64,000 nt of DNA from Yamagishiella unicocca (GCA_003116995.1 BDSL01000050.1:372001-436000), one strand, 5' to 3'. Shown: positions 47,090-59,500, counted from the stretch's first letter. A program made the numbers and translations. Notes: generated by a model not told the origin, from the letters alone.

Positions 47090-48175
47090 GGGGATACCCC
47101 GGCCCCGCCGGTGGGGGCGGCGGCGGCGGCGGAGGCAGCGGCAGCGGCGGCGGCAGCGGAGGCGGGTACGACAGGTACGACAGGTGTGGCGGGATGGGGC
47201 TGCTGGATTGCACCGGGAGCATCCGTCAGTGCGCCGGATCCGATGTTGGGTTTCGCCGCTGCTGTCGCTGCTGTCGCTACTGCCGCTGCCGCCGCTGCAG
47301 CTACGGCGGCCGCTACTGCTGGCTGCTGCGGCGGTGGAAACTGCGGCTCAGGCGGCTGTGGGGCCGAGGGGGGCTGCGGGACCGAGGGTGGGGCGGAGGG
47401 TGGTGGCAGCTCGGGTTCACTGTCGCTGCCGGCGTTGATGTCTGGAGAGTAGTGCGGCTGCGCCTGCGGAGGGGAGGGAGTGGGTGGGGGGAGGAGCGGG
47501 TTGCGAAGGGGGAGAGGAGGGGGTTGGGAAGGGGGAGAGGAGGGGGTTGGGAATCGGGGGAGGGGGGGACCGGCTGCGAGAGGAGGGAGCAGGAGGCCGC
47601 AGTATGGGACGCCAGCTCATCCACGGTGTCGGGCGGGTCGGGCGGCTACATGGACCACATGCTCACGTTAGCCTGTGGTGGCAGCTGGTGTTTTCGATTC
47701 GGGGGTGAAACGTTGAATACGCGCGCGGCCTGACGCCCCGGGAGGCCGCAAACAACGCATCGATGTTCAGTTTGCCTGAGGTCGCGAAAAAGAGGTGGGG
47801 CGCTGGCGGCTGCCGGCCAAAAACCCTTAGCCAACCCCACCCCCGCAACACAATCCCGCAGCTCACCCGCTCTCTTGTTGCCAGCGCCAACGCAGGACAC
47901 TTTTTGGAGATGTGCGCAGCTAGCTCGGACGCCAGCACGGTGTGGCTAGGGTCCAGCGGGCACGGGAGCCGTTTCGCCGCCGCCGTCGCACAAGCGCCAG
48001 GCCCAGCATCCTCGGCGACAACGGTGTGCAAATGATTGCCGCAATAGCGGTGCCCTGGAGCGGCCAATGACCTGCAAAACCTGGCTTTTTTGCCCGCAAG
48101 GAAGAAGTTGCACCTGCCTTGCTCAGGGTTTTCGTGCGGCTGCAGTGACGCCTTTGGGGCACCTGACGCATTCAT
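39626..48175 (-). CDS. TRM13: TRM13-type tRNA 2'-O-methyltransferase
   Basis: Nine exons on minus: 48175-47867, 47463-46909, 45725-45578, 45220-45180, 43691-43566, 42584-42531, 42108-41730, 41368-41087, 40530-39626. All phases agree, giving 2,799 nt and 932 residues. The family methylates the 2'-OH of nucleotide 4 in the acceptor stem of certain tRNAs, using S-adenosylmethionine. N-terminal zinc sites: CCCH finger (Cys22, Cys34, Cys45, His48) and CHHC finger (Cys72, His78, His88, Cys93). Then YSPDINAG; LKHGLQQASIIGNM (exons 3-4); the SAM-binding VVELGAGKG (358-366); AKHLCGAATD (about 435-444); APCCHHRC (about 597-603); SWMTGWALCGH across the last junction; and a C-terminal helical domain around CKQLIEAGRLEWLRRRF. 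It is much longer than typical members because of Ala-, Gly- and Gln-rich inserts and a Gly-rich tail. The start is the first ATG, 36 nt after a GTG that is not used. Confidence 0.9.
43205..43400 (-). repeat. Dispersed repeat family A, reverse copy (TRM13 intron 5)
   Basis: Reverse-orientation long copy. It runs from CGTCGCGCGGGGTCCTCGCT through GCCAAAGGTCATATTACGAC and CCCGCATGCATCTCAAAAC to GGACATCCACGGGTTTCCCT. Confidence 0.85.
43868..43985 (+). repeat. Dispersed repeat family C, copy 2 (TRM13 intron 4)
   Basis: Near-identical to 13011-13113, sharing AACTATTGGCGCC, TCCGGATTCCTTGGTCTC and GCGGCTCAGCTCAGCAT, and again followed by an ACACAC run. The two copies are over 30 kb apart in different genes. 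Confidence 0.85.
44154..44640. repeat. 18-bp minisatellite, about 27 copies
   Basis: Unit GACCGCTGGGAAGTGTGA with a few substitutions (GGCAGG or GGGAGG for GGGAAG). Because 18 is a multiple of three, all frames through it stay open, which creates long artificial frames on both strands. It lies in TRM13 intron 4. Confidence 0.95.
44690..45030. repeat. Short direct duplications
   Basis: Three copies of CCCAAACACGCATGAACGGC around 44689-44772. Then two adjacent copies of a segment with CAAAACACTTCAGGCCGCGC and TGTATGGTTTG (about 44935-45030). Intronic in TRM13. Confidence 0.8.
45528..45577. repeat. (CCCA)n microsatellite at a donor site
   Basis: Twelve or so CCCA units on plus. On minus the repeat reads GGTG-GGTG and its first unit supplies the GTGGGT donor after TRM13 exon 3. 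Confidence 0.9.
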
Positions 48176-48887
48176 TCGATTTGGGATAACGTGCCGTATT
48201 TGATACACTTAATCAGCGACAAGGAATTAAGCGGCAATGCTGATTCGACCGCTACGACGCAATGCGTTTGTCGTACAGCAATTTATTGCCAACCACGGTC
48301 TCTGTCTACCCGGGAACATAATTCTTGTTATAGGGAGTGCACGCAGGCCAACATTCTGGCTGCGTCGCCGTCGTCACCGTCAGTTAGTTCTGTGCTAAGC
48401 CTTTTTGCAACGTGACTCGCATTGTGGCGCCTTTTCACTTCGCACGCCAGCCCTGAGAGTACCTTGAATTTGCTGCACAAAGTCTGACGTGCAAACTGTA
48501 GCGAACCGAGCAAGAAAGACTCAAGAGGGCTTCGTAAGGAGCGTGCGCTTGCAGGACCTGCAAGGCCTGTAAGAATAGTAGCAGGTTGCGATGCTGGTAC
48601 AACTCGGTGTTACCTTTGTGAATATTGTCTGCTGAAGAGACGGGGCTCACCTTCGGTAAGTTCACGCCCCATGCTGACGGTGGACACGGGAAGGCGCGCG
48701 ACTCCAATTGCCATCCTTGACACGTGACATTTGCAATTGCCTAACAATTTTCGTGCACATAACTAGCTTCATTATGTGAATCCTGGTGTTGATAGAGGGC
48801 AGCGAGGCCCCAAAACCAGAAATGTCGAGGATATGGCGCGTCCAGACAAATTGCTCGTAATGTCAACCCCACAGGTTGCTCCAGCTG
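48176..48887. promoter_or_regulatory. Divergent promoter region, TRM13 and DUF506 gene
   Basis: About 700 bp between two head-to-head start codons. It is less GC-rich than the flanking exons and free of the dispersed repeats seen elsewhere. No TATA box or named operator was recognised. The exact 5' ends of both transcripts are unknown. Confidence 0.5.
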
Positions 48888-51285
48888 ATGGATGCGGGTT
48901 CACGTTTTGTGCTTGGTGCTTGGGCTCCTCTACCGTCGCACGTCGTCACGAAGGACCGCGTCCAAACAAGTGCAGTCAGCAAAGCAGTTGGTGACAGTCG
49001 ACCTCAGCAGATAACATCGAAACCGGTCTTAGTTAGCCAGCATCAAAGGGCAGCCTGTATGCGCGGGCCTGGCCGGCCAATTGACCCGACGAAGGGCGCC
49101 ATCGATTGCCCGCGCAGCGCGACTAAAGCTGGCAGCAGCAGCGATGATACATCAGTGGAGACTGGGTCACGTAGTGGCCTGGCCAGGACCTCGACAGGGA
49201 GACGGCCCCACTCTAGCGCGCCGCTTAGCCCACCGCAAAGTGCAGTGCCTGCGGAGCTGCCCACGGTTGCCGAGGTCCTACGAACCGCGAAGATGTTCCT
49301 CCAGCCAACGCATGCTGTGGAACGGCAGGTAAGGGCAGTCGGTTGCCCTGTGCAAGTTGATGGAGTAACGACCCCTTTTTCGTCGCAGCCTGCGGCGCTC
49401 GCTCGTCGCCAGCGGCACGTATAACATTCCATGCCCTTCGTTCCTTACCGGCGATCTTTTGCGTCTTTCACGTCTGCTTTGCAACACTTTCCCCACAAAC
49501 TTTCGCAGTTTTACGCGGACTGCTATCGGGCTTGCCAAGTCATGCCAACGAGTCGCCCCGCTAGCGATGGCCTCTTGCTGCCCTATTTGAGCGCCGTGCC
49601 CGAAGTGGCCCTTCGGCTCAGCTGCCTCGGCCACCGGGTAGTAGTTCGCCGCGTGGTTGACTCGAAACAGTACTGGTCAAAGTCCATGACCAATCTATTC
49701 TGCTACTGCGTGCTCCCGGGAACCGGGATCGGCTACGTGCTGGACCCCGGCTTCAAGGAGCGCTTCCGAGCGGGACGCATGTCTGACCGATACAGGTACA
49801 CACCTGCACCAGCCAAACAGGCCGGGTCGATATCGTGCGCAGGCGCAATGCTGCAGCCGCCCCTTCGTGCGGACGGCATCCACATGCCCTTGATTCTCAT
49901 CTCCCCGCCCGTGCCCGCCCCCGCCCTGCCTCCCCCCTCGCCCGTGTGGTTTTTAAACATGTTTCCTTCGTGCAAACTTTGGTTTTCCTTGCAACCCCCC
50001 TGCCCGCCCCTGCCCACCCGCCCTAACTGACTTCCCCCAACCGCTTCACAGGGACATTTGGGAGTGCCTTCCGCCGCTGTTCGTGGGCCCGCCGGCCAAG
50101 CTGGTGCAGCTGGTCCAGACGCTGTGCTCGGAGCTGCAGGCGTCCTTCGAGAGCAGCAACCGCCAGATGCCCCCCTGGCGCACCTTCAACTGCACCATCA
50201 ACCGCTGGATGTCGCCGGTGTTCCGCGACCTGCCTGTGCCGCTGCGGAGAGCGACCGCCGCCGCCGCCAACAGCATCGCCAGCGGCGCCGGTGGCGGCAG
50301 CGGCGGCGGGGCTGCCCCGACAGCCGCGGGGACATCGGGCAGCGCGGGTATGATCCCGGCCGCGGAGGCTCAAGCCTTCCTCAGGACGTGCGAGCAGATG
50401 CTTGCCGGCACGGCCGGCGCCCGGACAGCCACAGCCACAGCGCCGTCGTCTTGCCGGCAGGATGTCGCTGCTGCCGCCCTTGGGCCGGTGCGGGCGGCAG
50501 CTGAGCCGGACCCGGACTCCCCCGAGCGTCCAGGGCCTGCCGACGGAGCCACGGCGGCGGCCGGTGGTGCGGGTCCCGCATCTCCTCCTCCTCGCGCTGA
50601 CAGTCATCGGACGCAGCAGCATACCGACACCACCGGATGCGGGCGAAGGACGGAGCCGCCGGCCCCGCATTGGGGCTACACGGACCAGGGTGTTGTTGAG
50701 GGAGGGACCGCAGGGAGGCGGCCGTTGCGGACAATGTCGGGGTTCGAGCCGCCGCCGCCGCCGCCGCAGCAGCGGGCGGGGTTCGAGCCGCAGCAGCAGC
50801 AGCAGCGGGCAGGGTTCGAGCCGCCGCCGCCGCCGCAGCAGCAGCGGGCGGGGTTCGAGCCGCCGCAGCAGCAGCGGGCGGGGTTCGAGCCGCCGGAGCA
50901 GCAGCAGCAGGCGGGGTTCGAGCCGCCAGAGCAGCAGCAGCAGGCGGGGTTCGAGCCGCCACATCAGCAGCAGGCGGAGGGGCAGGAGGTCTCGGGGCGC
51001 GTGGGCGACGGCGCAGCGGTGGCGGCGGGAGCGCTGGAAGTGGCAGCTGGGGAGGCAGCGGCGGAGGGGCAGTGCCTTGCGGCGAGCAGACTGGCCAGCT
51101 GGGGACGGCCGCCGCACCCGCCCGCTGACGTGCTGGTCGCCTCGTTGCACTTGAGGGCTGAAGAGGGGGGTTCGCGGGCTGAGGCGGTTGTGGGTGGAGG
51201 GTCGGCGACGGTCGCACGAGGACCCGCCGGTCTGTTGTCACGGTCCTTGCGTCCGCAGTCGACGGCGCTGCAGCAGCAGCGGTAG
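48888..51285 (+). CDS. DUF506 / PDDEXK-like family protein
   Basis: Three exons: 48888-49328, 49509-49795, 50052-51285 (1,962 nt, 653 residues, all phases consistent). The middle of the protein matches plant DUF506. It has HRVVVRRVVDSKQYW, then YVLDPGFKERFRAG, then LPPLFVGPPAKLVQLVQTLC and MPPWRTFNCTINRW. These correspond to the family's V-D-x-x-F-R-x-x-F-E-I-A region and its L-P-x-x-F-V-G...P-P-W-R signature. DUF506 proteins carry a PDDEXK-nuclease-like fold but have no proven enzyme activity. The C-terminal half is algal-specific low complexity, including seven RAGFEPP-type repeats followed by Gln runs (about 50737-50970). The start is uncertain: an acceptor-like CCCCACAG ends at 48874, so an extra upstream exon is possible. 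Confidence 0.7.
50737..50975 (+). repeat. Coding repeat: (R/Q)AGFEPP-(P/Q/E)n-QQQ units
   Basis: Seven imperfect units of about 30-40 bp (GGGTTCGAGCCGCC plus CAG/CCG triplets) inside exon 3 of the DUF506 gene. They keep frame despite unit length changes in steps of three. Confidence 0.85.
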
Positions 51286-52263
51286 CAGGCATGTGCGCTT
51301 GGGCGGCGTCACCGCGGCAGCAGCAGCTGCAGTAGCTGTAGCAGCATCGGGCGCAGTTGCGCAGGGTCCGTCCCCTGCTAATCCTCCTAGTAGGATGGAG
51401 CCCTGCAGCAGCTGGCTGGGTGTCGCCATGCTCACACGTGTTTCGGACAACCCCTCTTCATACTCGTCGATCCCATCGGCGATTAATTTTTTGAATCCTG
51501 GTCCGCATGTGCCGGCATGCGGCTCTTGAGTCCCAGCTCGCATGCGGCTCTGAGTCCCAGAACTCAAGCGGACAGGCGTCCTTGCCTCTCCGCCCGCAAG
51601 ATGTCATTGTTGCTGTTTTTGTTGTTTGTGCCTTGCGCTGTGCAGCGCGCCGCACCGTTTGGCTCCGTACGGACGTACATACCGAAATTCGGGAACTGTG
51701 ATGATAGCAGTCGTGCAGCTGGGATTGGCCGCCGTGTGAGGAGGGAGTAGACCGTAGGCTTTCCGCGTGTTTTTTGTCTGTCTGCTTCGGTGCAAGGAGA
51801 GGCTGCAAGGAGAGGTCGACGTCGGTTCGGTTCGGGAGGGCTAAGGAAAAGCTCATTGCGTCGGAAGGGCATCCGGCGATTGACTCAGCCGCTGCCCTGT
51901 TGCGTGGCTTCTTGGGGCGCGCCTCCTCCTCATGCGATCGGACGTCCGCACCACGTTGTAGGCATGCGCATTTCTCTTAGCGTTCTTTTGCAGGGGCATT
52001 GTAGGGCGCAGGCGGCGGGCCGGGGCGGGGCCCACCATGCTGTGCCTCTGCTCCGTGTTAGCCCAGTTGACCAGTTTTCCTCGACGACACAATCATCACC
52101 GGTTTTCCCTGTGCTTACAAGGTTCGTTGTCTTCTATTGGGTGCCAGAACTGCAGCCCGCGGGGGTGCTTAGGGTGGTGAGGGTGAGGGTGCTCGTAGTG
52201 TGCTGCGGGAATCCAGGCTTTATGGCGAGGGGGTGCCGTGTTGGCGGCGCCCCGGCGGCGCCG

Positions 52264-52338
52264 GACCGGTCTGGTCGGCCGTTCATGCTTGCTGGTCGGC
52301 CGTTCGTGCTTGCTGGTCGGGCGTTCGTGCTTTTCGCG
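52264..52338. repeat. 21-bp tandem repeat (GCTGGTCGGCCGTTCGTGCTT)
   Basis: Three copies with a few substitutions in the intergenic space. Confidence 0.85.
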
Positions 52339-52384
52339 GACCACCACCGCGGCGCAGTCCGGGAGAACACCCAAGCGCCGGGCG

Positions 52385-52535
52385 CTGCCGCTGCTGCCGC
52401 CAACGTTGCTGCCTTGGCACTTGGCGCTGCTGCTGCCGCTTTGTCACTTGCCGCTGCTGCTGCTGCTGCCGCTTTGTCACTTGGCACTTGGCGCTGCTGC
52501 TGCTGCCGCTTTGTCACTTGGCATTGCTGCTGGCG
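52385..52535. repeat. GCTGCCGCTTTGTCACTTGG-type minisatellite
   Basis: Four or so imperfect units mixing CTG triplets with TTTGTCACTTGGCACTTGG. Confidence 0.85.
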
Positions 52536-55500
52536 GCGTTGTGGAGTGGAAGCGAGAGCTGAGGGGCGGCGATGAAGCCGGCGTGGCCCGTTTGACGAGT
52601 CGTTGAGGCGTGAGGACGGCATGCCTCCTCTTCGGCTGTGCTGTGGATGGTGGAGCGGTGCGGGTTCTCTCCCCCCCCCCCGGTGGTCTCACACCACCCC
52701 CCGGTGGTGTTGGGGGGGGGGAGGGAAGAAGCCCGAGGTGGGGAGGCGAAGGCGGTGGGTGGGTGCTATTGGACGAAGCGCGCGGTGGAAGGCCGGGACG
52801 CCTGGGCTGGAGGAGTGGAGTGCGCGGGATCGCTTAGGCAGCGGCAGCAGCGGCGGATCACTGAGTGCGCAGCAGCTGCAACAGCTGCAACAAGTAGCAT
52901 TGCGCGTTGCTTTTGGACGGCGCTGGGATGTGTCGCTGGGCGTTGTTAAGTAACCCATGCACATGCAGGCGATATTGTGCGGTAAGGTGCTGGTGGTGGT
53001 GGTGATGATGGTGCTGGTAGGTGGTGAGTTTTGTCTCTTGATCTGAGCTGTTGGGAAAGCGGAAGGGAGGGTGTGAGAGGGAGCCCTCCCGTAGGGGGGG
53101 GGAGGGGGGGAGGGATAGACGGAGAGGTCGCGAACTTGCATGCATCGCATTCAGTGCTCGGGGACGGTCGCAGGCCAGGGAGGGAGGGAGTGCTGTTCTG
53201 ATGTGTAGTGGATTGGTCGGGTGGAAGGAAGGGAGTTTCGTGCGGCTGCATGTTACGCTGCGCGCCCCCAGCTGTGCGGTCGCGCTGTCGGAGCTGCCTC
53301 CTGTGGGGCCTCACGGATGGAAGCAGGCCGCCACCGCTGGAAGCAGGCTGTCCGGCGGCCCGGGGTGGCGCACGGGCGTGCGTCAGGATTTGAGGAGTGT
53401 GCCCGCGCACGCCACCCCCGTGTGTACTGGTACTGTGGCAAACGTTCCCGCATGCCTTATATGTGAGAGGGTAGTTGTTGTCTTTGTTGTCTTTGTTAGG
53501 CCCTGGAAAACGGTTGTTAGGCCCGATCAGGCCGGGGTTGTTAGGCCCTGGAAAACACGGTCTATCAGCCGGGGCCCAGGAATCTGCTGCTGCTCTGCTG
53601 CTGCATCTTAGGCGCCGATCTCTATCAGCCGGGGCCCAGAAAAGGAAGTGGCGGTAGCTATTATTACCAAATTTAAAAATAATGTGTGGTATGGTAATGA
53701 TGGGTGCGGCAGTCGCGCTCATAACATTTGGCTTTTACATCCCGTTTTAGACACTGCCGGCGGGCTTGGCGCTCTCGGCCTGTCGCCCAAGCAACAAATG
53801 TTAACTCTTGATCGGCTCTGCATTTTGTTCCGCTGCGCGGTCGCGGGGAGGCTATTCTCCTCCTCGTTGTGTCGCCTGTACGACACCGGGTCCCGGCGGC
53901 TCCGGAGCTGCTGGCTGCGAAGGGGGGTGTCGCCCTCGCCCTCTCGCCGCAGCTCCTTAGCTTCGACGGGGGCCCGCAGCTCGTCACAGGCTCTCAGTCC
54001 GAGACAGTACCGGGCCGGCTTCGGGTGGGGGCTTTTGGGGCACTGGGTTGCCGTTTAATAACTATACGACATTACTTAGCGGCCTTTGAATGGCAGGTGC
54101 AGTTGTGTTCAAACGTATGTCGTACTATGCGCGCGCGTGGGTTGGGGTGGGTGAGGATGTCCTCCCCCCCCCTTTCGCCGCTCGGCGCATGTTTTCATGA
54201 TTCCTGCACGCTAAGGCCACGGGCTGGACCTTGACTATCTCTTTATAGTCATAAGTAGTCTCTTAACACGTTAGCAATCTAATTTCGGACATCATTGGGT
54301 CGGACACTGGTGGTGAATGCAATCAAGTGCCAGGGAGAGCAGAAGCGCAAGTGGTGGCGCTGTGGATTCGGCCTTCTGGTCTGGGATGATGTGGTGCGTC
54401 GGTGGTGGGGCGGGTTTAGCGTTATCGAAATCGGTTTTAACGGATGCCATTTTCATTTTCTTGCGCGTGTCGAAGGACTCGTGTACGATGGGAGGGTCAG
54501 GCGTATGGTACAAATGGTATGGCACTGCAAAGCTGTCCAATCTCGACGGCTGGAAAAGCCCGTGGTTTTTTTTGTTAACATACTTCCGCTACGTCCGTGG
54601 CTTCGATTCGCTTTTTTACAGCAGGGCGATCAGGCTGTGCTCGACAAGTGCGGTTCACCAAATCATCGAACCCGTAATAGTGGATGAAGATAACAGCACA
54701 CGGAACATACGCTTGCTTGCACCGGCTCCTCCGTACGCTGACCAACGCTTGAATCGCTCTGTCGGCGCAGCGAACGACTGCGAGGCGCTCGAGTTGTCCT
54801 TGACCGCCGACGTGTGCACCTCCATTCAATGAGCACCCTCACATCAACGAGCACCGCGACACACACCGAGCTGTCACCAAATTAAACTTTATAACACCGC
54901 GCGAGGTCCTACTACTGCAATCAACACCAAATCACACGAGCCGCACCAGGAGCAAATAAATATGTATCCTAAATAATGTTACAAAGGCCGCGGTGCAGCC
55001 CACAACCCGCCAAAAGCTCGCACGTGCCCGGACCCGGCGCCACTGCCGCGCCGCTGCTACTGCCGCCGCCGCCCTGCCAAACTCCCCCGGTGGGCCGTCT
55101 ACACCACGCCATGCAAGCGGGGCGAGTGGGCGGGAGGGTGGAGGCAACACATGTGTATGGGTTTCGTCGTGTGTTTGCGTGCGTGTGTGTACGTGGGTGC
55201 GATCGACAAGAGCGCGGCCGCGACGGCGGCGACGACAGCAACACCACCAGCGGGCAAGGGGGTGACGGCACGGCGCGAGTGCGGTACGACACCTGCAGCA
55301 GCCCCCCCGCAATGGTGGGTCCAACGGGCGGGCAGCAGCAGCAGCAGCAGCTGCTGCTGCCCACGCATTTGCAAGGCCGGCGCTATGCGCGCTGTGCTTC
55401 CAAATGTCGGGACGCGAGCCTCCGAGCAACATCAGCGCGCCGCCCATACATGCCAGGAACCGGCGCACACCTACCCGCCGCTCAACGGTTTTCACGCCAC

Positions 55501-56547
55501 CCCAGCCCCACCGCAGCCTCCCCGGCACCCCCCGCCCGCGGCGGCGCCAATCTGGCGCGGCCGCATCACACCGCCCGTCGATTGCCTCGCACGGTGAAGG
55601 GACATGCGGCGTGGTGGTTGGGCCCGCAACGGGTACGGCACCAACGCCCAACCGAACCCAACCGTCATCAAACAACATACAGTCAAATATACTGGTACTG
55701 GTACTCGGCTGGCAGCCGCGCAGCGAACGTGTCAATCCTGTACGACACCGCCGGCCGAGGCCGTACGAGGTATCCCCTCCTGGGGACCTGCGTTGCGGAG
55801 CGTTCCACGTTGCGCCCTGGAAGCCCTCCCTGGAGGCGTTGCGCAGGTCGCATTGCCCTTTTTACAGCCCTCTCTGGAGCCGCCCGCTCTTCCTCCAAAG
55901 GCAGCTCCTGCCTCGGCTCAGGTGGGTCAGCAGCAACGCCGTCCCCCCCTCCCGAGGCGCTCCAAACCCTCCTCCCCTAAAACACACACATGCACCCCCC
56001 CGGGGTCCGCACGAAACAGCAATCGCCGGCGGCAGCCGCTGCCTGTTGTGCCCCGGTGGGAGGATGGGAGGGGAGGGGAGGGGGAGGAGGAGGAGCAACA
56101 ACAGCGTGTACAAATATCCGTCCCGCGCTCGATTTTCTCTCTCTCGCTCTCTTTACTTTTTCTTCGTCGTCTTTGAATCTTCTTCATCTTGTACAACCCC
56201 CCCTCCACCACCACCACCGTGTATGCAACATGCGGCGAACAAGCAACGTACTCGATGCCGGTCCCGTCCGCCTTTATATAACAACCAGCAGGCGCGCGCA
56301 CCAGCGACACCACCGCCACCAACTACCGCCGCCTCCGCCTCGAGCAGCCGCCTCCAACGTGTTCAGGCGACTGCGCCATATAACCACCATAACCGCCGAA
56401 TAACCACCATAACCGCCGAGCCAGCCGCGGGCGCTACGGGGCCGTACTTTGCCGGTCATTCCTGCGTGCCACTCCCACGTGGCAGCAACGCCCGCTGCGC
56501 CGTACGCAACCACCACAACCACCACCACAATGATGACAACAACCGCC

Positions 56548-59500
56548 TCACTCGTCGTCCGAGTGGAGGCAGGTATCGTTCTGGAGGGCGATGATCGTGT
56601 TCTCCTCCACCACCTCGGGCTCCTTCTGCTGCTGCGCAACAACCATGGGCGTCGCCGCCGCAGCGGCAGCGGCGGCGGGAGCGGCGGCGGCGGCAGCGGC
56701 GGCGGCGGCGGGCGCCACCGGCGGCTTGCTCAACTGCCCCAACGGCGCCGATCCGCTGCTGCTGCTGCCGCTGACCACCGGCGCAATAGGCGCTGGGGCC
56801 GATGCCATCGATGACAATGACGACGACGACGACGGCGACGACGGCAGCGCCACTGGGTCGATCCTGAGCAGCTCCTCAATCTCTGGATGGAGCTTGGCGC
56901 CCGCCGCCACCGACGCCCGAAGCGCGTCCGCGATCTCTGGGTGCAGCTGCCCGCTGGACAGGACCGCCATGCTCGACAGCATCTGCGCCACCTCGGGCGT
57001 CAACGCCGACGGCGACGAGCGAATCAACGGCAGCATCTCAGCAACCTCGGGGTGCAGAGGCGGCGCCGGCGGCGGCGTAGCCGCCGCCGCCGCCGGCTGC
57101 GCCGGCGCAGCCGGCAGGCTCGAGGGTGGCACGTACGTTGGCGAGATGATGCCTGTCATCACACTGTCAGGGATGCCGCCGCCGCCGCCGGACGCAACGC
57201 CGCCGCCTTCGTCGTCGTCGTCGCCGTGCACCTGCGCCTCCACCTCCAGCCGGAGCCGCCAGTTGGGGGGCGTGGGCTGCGGCGGCAGCACCGACTTCTT
57301 GGCGCGACGCACCTTGGCGCGGGCGGCCGCGTCGTCCTCGTCGGCGCTGCGAACGCGCGCGACGCCGCCGCCGCTGCCCCCGGGGGAGCTGCCGCCGGAG
57401 GAGGTGGCGGACTGACGCGCGGCGGCGCTGCCGTCGGCGATGGCGTCTTCGGTGCTCCAAAGCGACGCCTGCGAGCGGGGGGTGGGGGGAAGGGCCAGGC
57501 GGTGCGGTGTGGGTTTCGAGGAAGACCCGTGGATGCCCGAAAAAATCCGTTTAGAACAGGCGTTTTGAGATGCATGCTGGAGAACTGGGTTGGGGATACT
57601 AAAGCCGAAGGTGGGTGTGGGTGGGATGTGGGTGGAGTCGTGTGGGGAAACTTGCAAGCGGGGAACGCCAGGCGGTGGGGTGGGGTTGCAAGGAAAATGC
57701 TGGGCGGTGGGGTGGGGTGGGGTGGGTAAAGGTTGGGGTGGGGGAAACGAGGTAGACGGGCTGCAAGTGTGAGGCGGACGGCCACGCACCAGGTGGGCTA
57801 CATAGCCAGGTGCGTGCACAGAGGCTGCGGGAGGACTCAAGCCCTAAAAGGCTAAAACCCTAAACCCGGCCCCGGTCCCATATCCCATCTCGCCTACCAG
57901 CCCCATATCCTTGCCGGGCGGCATAAGGGCATTGGGCCAGCCGGTAGGCCGCATATCCCTGCCCGCCGCCCCATATCACGTATGCCGCCCACCGGCCCGG
58001 CCCCATAGTTGCGTGCTGAGTGGCCCCGAGAGCGACGGTCGCCGAGTGCCTCCCCCAGCCCCCCTGTCCAGACCTGCGCCCCCCCCCTCCCCCCTCCCAA
58101 CCCAAGAGCTATGCACCAACTACATTACCCCAGTCGAGTTACCGGTTTTTTACCTGTAACCCCCCTCCCAACCCCCCCTCCCAGCCCTACCTGCAGCGTC
58201 TCCAGCTGCAGCAGCTTGTTGTCCTCAGCCACCTGCTTGAGGTCCTCAATGAACTCGGTGGCGAGCTGGGCCCGGATCTGGGGGGAGGGAGGGGCGGGGG
58301 AGGGAGGGGAGGGGGGGGGGCAGCGACGGACAGGGCTCGGCAGGAGCCGGATGGACGCAGCGCTAGGACGGAAAGAAAGGTGGCCACCTCGGGAGTCATA
58401 CGAGTGCCACGCAATGTGTGTTTTGTACGAGTGCCACGCAATGTGTGTTTTGTACGAGTGCCACGCAATGTGTGTTTTATACGACCGATCTTTACGCAGG
58501 CTCCCGTCCTCAGCTGGTGGAGTGAACCACGGGCACATGGTGAGCTGGCATCCCACATTCACCATCCACACCACCTCCACACCACACGCCGGAACCTCCC
58601 ACGCGCTGCCAAGCCGTCGCCCCACCCGCCTCCGACAAGGCCCTGCCCTCTTGCAACCCCTCCCCCCCCGCCCAGAACAGCCAACCCTGCCTGTCTCCCG
58701 GCCCCCATCTGCACGTCCCGGCCCCCGTCCCTCACATCAGTAGGGTTGCACCTTCAACCCAGCCCGGACTCTGGCAAAATACAACCATCACCAGCAGCGC
58801 CCTTCGCCGTCTCCCCCAAAACTACTGTACCCCACGTCGCTCCCCGGACCCCACCCCACCCTGCGCGCGCTGCCCGCTCCTCCTCACCTCCATGATACGC
58901 TGCGCTATGCTGCGTGGGTCGACGTCGCTGCCCGAGCAGTTGTGGAACACCGGGTCGCGACCCTGAAGAGGCGGGGGGGGAGGCGGCGGGGGAGGGAGAG
59001 ATGGTGGGAGAGGTGGGAGGGGAGGCGGCGGGGGAGTGAAGAGAGGTGGGGGAGGGGGATGAGAGGCGTGAGGAGGGGGTGGATTGCAAGGAAGACCCGT
59101 GGAGGGGTCCGGGGGGGTGAGGGTCGGGAGAGGAGGGGGGGGGGATGAAGAGGGGGATAGAAGGCGGGGGGGGGTACGAGGAGACCCGTGGGTCGGCACT
59201 GGAAAGTAAAGCCGAGTAGGAAACGTTTGGTAGTGCACGTTTGGAATTGAGGTCAGTGCTTGCACGATTGGCTCGAGCCCGCACCTAGCTCCAGCGTGTA
59301 ATTGAACGGCGCAGCAAAATCACCACAAGCAACATCACCAAGGAAACATCAAATAAAATGGCATCCTCCTCAAAAAAATGCGTTTAATTCTACCCGGAAA
59401 CGGATGGGTTTATGGATCCGGATCCAAACCCGGCGGACAACTCACGATCCATTCCACTACCCGTATTGGGTATTGCGGCCCATGCACCCCGAGTCAACGA

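Larger units (their letters stand above)
51286..56547. other. Intergenic space between two convergent genes
   Basis: About 5.3 kb, with the 3' ends of the DUF506 gene and of the minus-strand gene at 56548. Frames up to about 400 residues (for example near 55404-56594) are Arg/Pro/His-rich shadows with no conserved motif and no consistent splice pattern. It holds minisatellites at 52264-52338 and 52385-52535, repeated TTGTTAGGCCCTGGAAAAC and TCTATCAGCCGGGGCCCAG segments at 53485-53640, and a CAG/CTG inverted repeat at 55330-55362. Confidence 0.55.

Noticed and set aside
47867..48208. Earlier start for TRM13 at 48208
   Set aside because: The codon there is GTG, not ATG; the first in-frame ATG is at 48175, still upstream of both zinc sites.
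55404..56594. 396-residue plus-strand frame
   Set aside because: It is Arg/Pro/His-rich, starts at ATG by chance, runs into the minus-strand gene and has no motif or splice support.
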